The notes beneath the pieces were generated by a model. It made no database searches. It was not told the origin of the DNA and saw only the letters and a program-made list of their open reading frames with translations. Shown here piece after piece: positions 60,526 through 64,000 of a stretch of 64,000 nt of DNA (positions are counted from its first letter, which is position 1; each line of letters starts with the position of its first letter). The position numbers were made by a program, and so were the translations under genes. The stretch comes from Jackrogersella multiformis (taxonomy: Eukaryota; Ascomycota; Sordariomycetes; Xylariales; Hypoxylaceae), in assembly GCA_902806575.1 (NCBI GenBank), contig CADCXD010000010.1, positions 2,728,001 to 2,792,000 of the forward strand, given 5' to 3'.

Positions 60526-62252
60526 TGTGACGATGCTATCCGCGATACTGATCTGGTGTTCAAGTTGGGCGATTATAATATTATGATAGACAATATTGAA
60601 CAATTACTTATTGATTTAATCGTCTGCGGTTAAAAAGTTGAAGATGATCAATTAGTAAAAGCAAAATGAAGATGATGTAAACGGCTCGTGCCGAAGCTAA
60701 ACTAGGTAGGTACCTAGGTATCTAAGTGCGTACTTGTACCTAGGTATCGTCGCAGGGTAGCTCGCGCCACAGTGGTGGCTGGCCAATCATCGCCTAGTCG
60801 AAATTTCATTACCAATGCAGTTACTGATTTGGTAACTTGTACAATTGCAATTGCACATGATAAATTGAACCTTATCAGAAATTCTGAAGTGATAACTGAG
60901 GCTAAGATGTAAGATGACAGTTATTTATCAGCAAAGGATCCATTAACATGATTACATACTACCTTAGGTAGGTACCTGGTGTAGTATATTCTTTCCCATT
61001 TTAACGCAGTTATATGCAAATACAACTTTAGGTCACGAAAGGAAAACAAAGGTTTAATTCCATGTTGCTCTGTTACTTTTATTGTTACTTTTATCACTCA
61101 AGTATGTAGGTGCCTAGTTAAGACATTTGAAAGTCAAACAGTCTCATATACTCAGGTATTCGATATATTCATCAATGGAGGGGTTATGGTACCTAGCGGT
61201 GTCGAACATAGCCACGTGCTGTTGCCGTCTATTATTATCATCATCGGTCTCGTCAAGTACAGCTGTCATAAGACCATTCATATTATACTAATAGAGAACA
61301 AAGGGTTTAAAATATGTATTGGCCCCCATCTCGATTCAATACTTTATCCCGGATCGTCATCAACCTGTCAGGTAGGAAGTATATGGTAGACCAATCAAGA
61401 GTACATTCTAAGGTACCTACATAAGGTAGAGGAGGAAGTGAATGCTTAATGGCAATTGGTTGATCGGGATGGATTGAGCATCGCCACTCTTGGACTAAGC
61501 TTTTCCCCGCATTCTGAGTAAATTTAACCAATTAGAATTTCGACAGACGATTTGATCGGCGAGTCGGATCAATTTACTGTGTGTACAGATGTAATGTACC
61601 TAGGTACACTACACTAGTCAAGACCTGTTAGTGCTTTCCAAATTCCATGGTCGGGGCTCGGAACGGATTGGTCGGCGGTCGAATGTTCTAAGACGTTTTT
61701 GACTTTTTTTACCTTTCTACTCGAGTTATTAACAGGCCACCCATGGTCGCACACAACATCATCATATCACCTGGCATCACCATCAATCACTACCACCTTC
61801 TTACCTTCTCACCCTTTTTACACCCCTCCACCTCCACCTCCTCCTCTATTTTTCCCTTTATTACTTAAATTTATTACCATCGCCAATTATTCACCATTCA
61901 TGAGTGTTTAAAACTTCATTTATTTAGCCTCGATTGAAGGCGATATTAACCATTCAACTTTACAAGGGAGGGGAAAGAGAGAAGGAGAAAGAGGCAAGGA
62001 AAATTACAAAGCTAGGTACTCTTGCACGGTTTCGAGGCAACCCGCATCGAAACCACCCCACGAGGCCTCATGTCGACATAGGTATTCGGAATATAGGGAC
62101 GTCTAATAGAGAAATCTGGCGACACCCTTTGGAGATACCCACATAATTCCAAGATCGAAACCTCACCCCGCTCCTTCAACCAAGTCGTTGATATCGATAT
62201 CCGAGTCTCATACCTGAAAAAAAGAAAAGACGTCATCTCGCCACCAGTAAAG
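60526..62252. other. Intergenic, divergent promoters
   Basis: Between divergent grx5 and the PRELI/UPS gene. CCTAGGTA palindromes at about 60700-60745, 60965 and 61595. A pyrimidine-rich stretch at 61790-61870 and an A/G-rich one at 61970-62000 probably form the promoter and leader of the downstream gene. Confidence 0.45.
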
Positions 62253-63008
62253 ATGGTCCTCACCCACACCACAAACCATGCCTACTCTCACCCTTTCCCA
62301 ACCGTAACTCTGGCCTTCTTCCTACGATACTATTCTCCCCAGCTCAACCCATTCTCGAGCCATGTCCTCTCCACCGACACCATCTCTTCTCATGTCGATC
62401 CTAAAACTGGGCGATTGTACACCACGCGCATCCACATGAAGAAGACTCGTTTGCCGTCTGCTGTAGTCAAGCTCCTACCTACTAGTGTTACCGGTGGAGG
62501 TGGTGATAAGTCGAGCTACGTTCTTGAGAGTAGCATCGTGGATATAAAAGAGGGCTGGATGAAGACCGAGAGCAAGAACCTCAACTACACAGGAGTCCTA
62601 AGTGTCGTCGAGCAGCAACATTACTCAACAACACCTCCCGACCAAACTCCAGTGGCTTCCTCTCGGCCTCCTAAGGTTTCCCGATCGCTGGCTCCAAACA
62701 CGTTTGTGACGACCACCCTCTCCTACCGATCTATCCTGGGCGGTAAGAAACACGAGAAAGCAGCACTAGAATCTATGGATGGGGATGAAGAGCATGGCCC
62801 GCGACGATTCGGCGAATGGATCTCTGGATGGGGTAAACAACGAATCCAGAGCAGTATAGAATCTATCGCTTCAAACAAGACCGACGATCAGATGATCAAG
62901 TCGCGGGATGGAATGCGTATCGTTTTGGAAAGGCTGAGACACAGTGGCGTCGTTGCCGTGTTGAGGGAACTCAGGCGACGCGAGGGAAAGAACCTCTTCG
63001 ACCAGTGA
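62253..63008 (+). CDS. PRELI/MSF1 (Ups-type) mitochondrial lipid-transfer protein
   Basis: Intronless, 251 residues. Ups proteins pair with Mdm35 in the intermembrane space and carry phosphatidic acid or phosphatidylserine between mitochondrial membranes. The PRELI pattern is clear over residues 1-200: HAYSHPFPTVTLAFFLRYYS, then a stretch starting LNPFSSHVLSTDTI, GRLYTTRIHMKKTRLPS, YVLESSIVDIKEGWMKTESK and NLNYTGVLSVVE. A family-typical C-terminal helix with IESIASNKTDDQMIKSRDGM follows. A Ser/Pro-rich loop at about 124-145 is longer than in yeast. Whether it is the Ups1 or Ups2/Ups3 type cannot be settled by eye. Confidence 0.88.
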   Translation: MVLTHTTNHAYSHPFPTVTLAFFLRYYSPQLNPFSSHVLSTDTISSHVDPKTGRLYTTRIHMKKTRLPSAVVKLLPTSVTGGGGDKSSYVLESSIVDIKEGWMKTESKNLNYTGVLSVVEQQHYSTTPPDQTPVASSRPPKVSRSLAPNTFVTTTLSYRSILGGKKHEKAALESMDGDEEHGPRRFGEWISGWGKQRIQSSIESIASNKTDDQMIKSRDGMRIVLERLRHSGVVAVLRELRRREGKNLFDQ

Positions 63009-63725
63009 TGATCCAACCTGGCAAGACTGTCGCAGTACAGCTTGTATATCCATGGATGTCTGGAATTTTAAATTAGCAAGGCGTTGGGGATTAGTTGGAA
63101 GGGGAGCAAAATGCGGCGGGAGAGGAATGGTCTCGAATACCCTACGAACAAACGTAACTTACTTAGGCTTTTAAAATAACGACAAAAAGAGAGGAGAGGG
63201 GAGGAGACAGGCTGGACTGCCTTGGCGATTCGATGCTGCCTACCTAGGTACGATACGACTTTTTGGATTAGGACATGGTGTACCTCGCTTTTCTACTCCC
63301 CTCATGTATCACAATTGATTACGCATATTTCCAAGATTTATGAACTTTTGGTATAAGGTGGCTATCATGACATTTTGATGATTCGAAATCTAAAATTTCT
63401 TACATATCATGCACTCCTTATTTGAAGACTATGATTATTACATGTGACATTCCTAGGCACATATATATGAATTTTTACAGGCGGTTTATTTTACAGTTAG
63501 ATGAGGCAGGGAGTATTGGTGATAATACTCATCATATCCTCTCTACTTCAAGTACGTAGCTCCTCCAATAAGACAAGGTAACAGAAACGGTATAAAAGGA
63601 AGGCAGTCAGAAGTCAGATAATTCATTTGTATTGGGTTTTACACCTTTTTTGCTGCATACCTAGAGTTCCTTCGGCTGTTATTAAGCGAAATTAATCACT
63701 AGGTAGGTATACCTAAGCCATTAAA
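63009..63725. other. Intergenic between convergent genes
   Basis: 3' UTR and spacer; CCTAGGTAC near 63243 and AGGTAGGTATACCT near 63702. No gene seen. Confidence 0.4.
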
Positions 63726-64000
63726 TCACAAATTCATCAGCGCAACCACGCCAGCAACACCAGCCAGCATCCCCGCGCCCGCCATCGTACCAGCATCCGC
63801 CGCATTCTTCGTGCCCACCTCGACGCTGTCCGTGCCGTTCACGATCGCCCCCTTGAACGTCGCGGGGCCCGTCCCGTTGCCCAGCGTCGCCGCCGCCGGC
63901 TGCGGGTAGCCGGGATCGATGGTGAAGGGCTGCACCGAGCTCAGGCTGTCCACGTGCCCCAGCAGGAACTCCAGCTGCCGGAAGGCGGCGCTCGGCGCGT
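63726..64000 (-). CDS. C-terminus of a probable GPI-anchored protein (cut by window edge)
   Basis: Open frame from the right edge to TGA at 63726-63728, about 90 residues visible. It reads AAFRQLEFLLGHVDSLSSVQ, then PFTIDPGYPQPA, a Gly/Thr/Asn-rich spacer with two N-glycosylation sequons (GNGTGP, VNGTDS), and a small-residue region before a hydrophobic tail (AGMLAGVAGVVALMNL) that ends the protein. This is the layout of a GPI-attachment signal, so the protein is likely at the plasma membrane or cell wall. The catalytic or binding part lies outside the window, and I do not recognise the family. The segment is GC-rich like other coding exons here. Confidence 0.7.
   Translation of the reverse strand, partial: APSAAFRQLEFLLGHVDSLSSVQPFTIDPGYPQPAAATLGNGTGPATFKGAIVNGTDSVEVGTKNAADAGTMAGAGMLAGVAGVVALMNL

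Overview
The window is genomic DNA of a filamentous ascomycete (Pezizomycotina, probably a Sordariomycete). The evidence is short spliceosomal introns (about 50-180 nt, GTAAGT-like donors, CTAAC branch sites), a class III chitin synthase, fungal-only families (DUF1996, DUF3669, NACHT/ankyrin NLR-like and HET proteins), and very AT-rich repeats that look like products of repeat-induced point mutation (RIP). Gene models were built by hand: splice sites were chosen so that reading frame and family motifs continue across each intron.

Layout. 1-5241: RIP-degraded LTR retrotransposon, cut by the window edge. 5399-8968: NLR-like gene (esterase-like domain, NACHT, ankyrin) broken by two frameshifts and lacking the Walker A lysine. 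10953-14102: class III chitin synthase. 16267-18658 (-): SM protein Sly1. 22089-26729: large PNUTS-like protein. 27514-28705 (-): phosphopantothenoylcysteine decarboxylase. 29589-30657 (-): unknown gene with two homologous introns and a degraded C-terminus. 33271-35120 (-): acyl-CoA oxidase-like enzyme. 35994-36301: an unrelated LTR. 37017-43507: complete RIP-mutated LTR retrotransposon with a GTAAC target duplication, sitting inside a PD-(D/E)XK nuclease-like (DUF7924-type) gene whose two halves flank it. 45485-46926 (-): secreted DUF1996 protein. 48782-49800: dead DUF3669 gene. 50902-52677 (-) and 53530-53940 (-): FAD monooxygenase and EthD protein, then SDR and HET relics. 57432-59474: gamma-glutamyltranspeptidase. 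59893-60525 (-): mitochondrial monothiol glutaredoxin. 62253-63008: PRELI/UPS lipid-transfer protein. 63726-64000 (-): C-terminus of a probable GPI-anchored protein.

The window mixes housekeeping loci (cell wall, ER-Golgi fusion, CoA synthesis, Fe-S assembly, mitochondrial lipid transport) with an accessory compartment in which NLR, HET, DUF3669, SDR and nuclease-like genes are decaying beside RIP-mutated retroelements. The two large retroelement copies are inverted relative to each other and bracket about 32 kb. A short CCTAGGTA-type palindrome recurs across the intergenic DNA of the whole window.

The strongest observations are the clean retrotransposon insertion splitting an otherwise open gene, and two adjacent introns that resemble each other like introner-type elements, in a gene whose C-terminal exons stay in frame apart from three stop codons each explainable by one C-to-T change.
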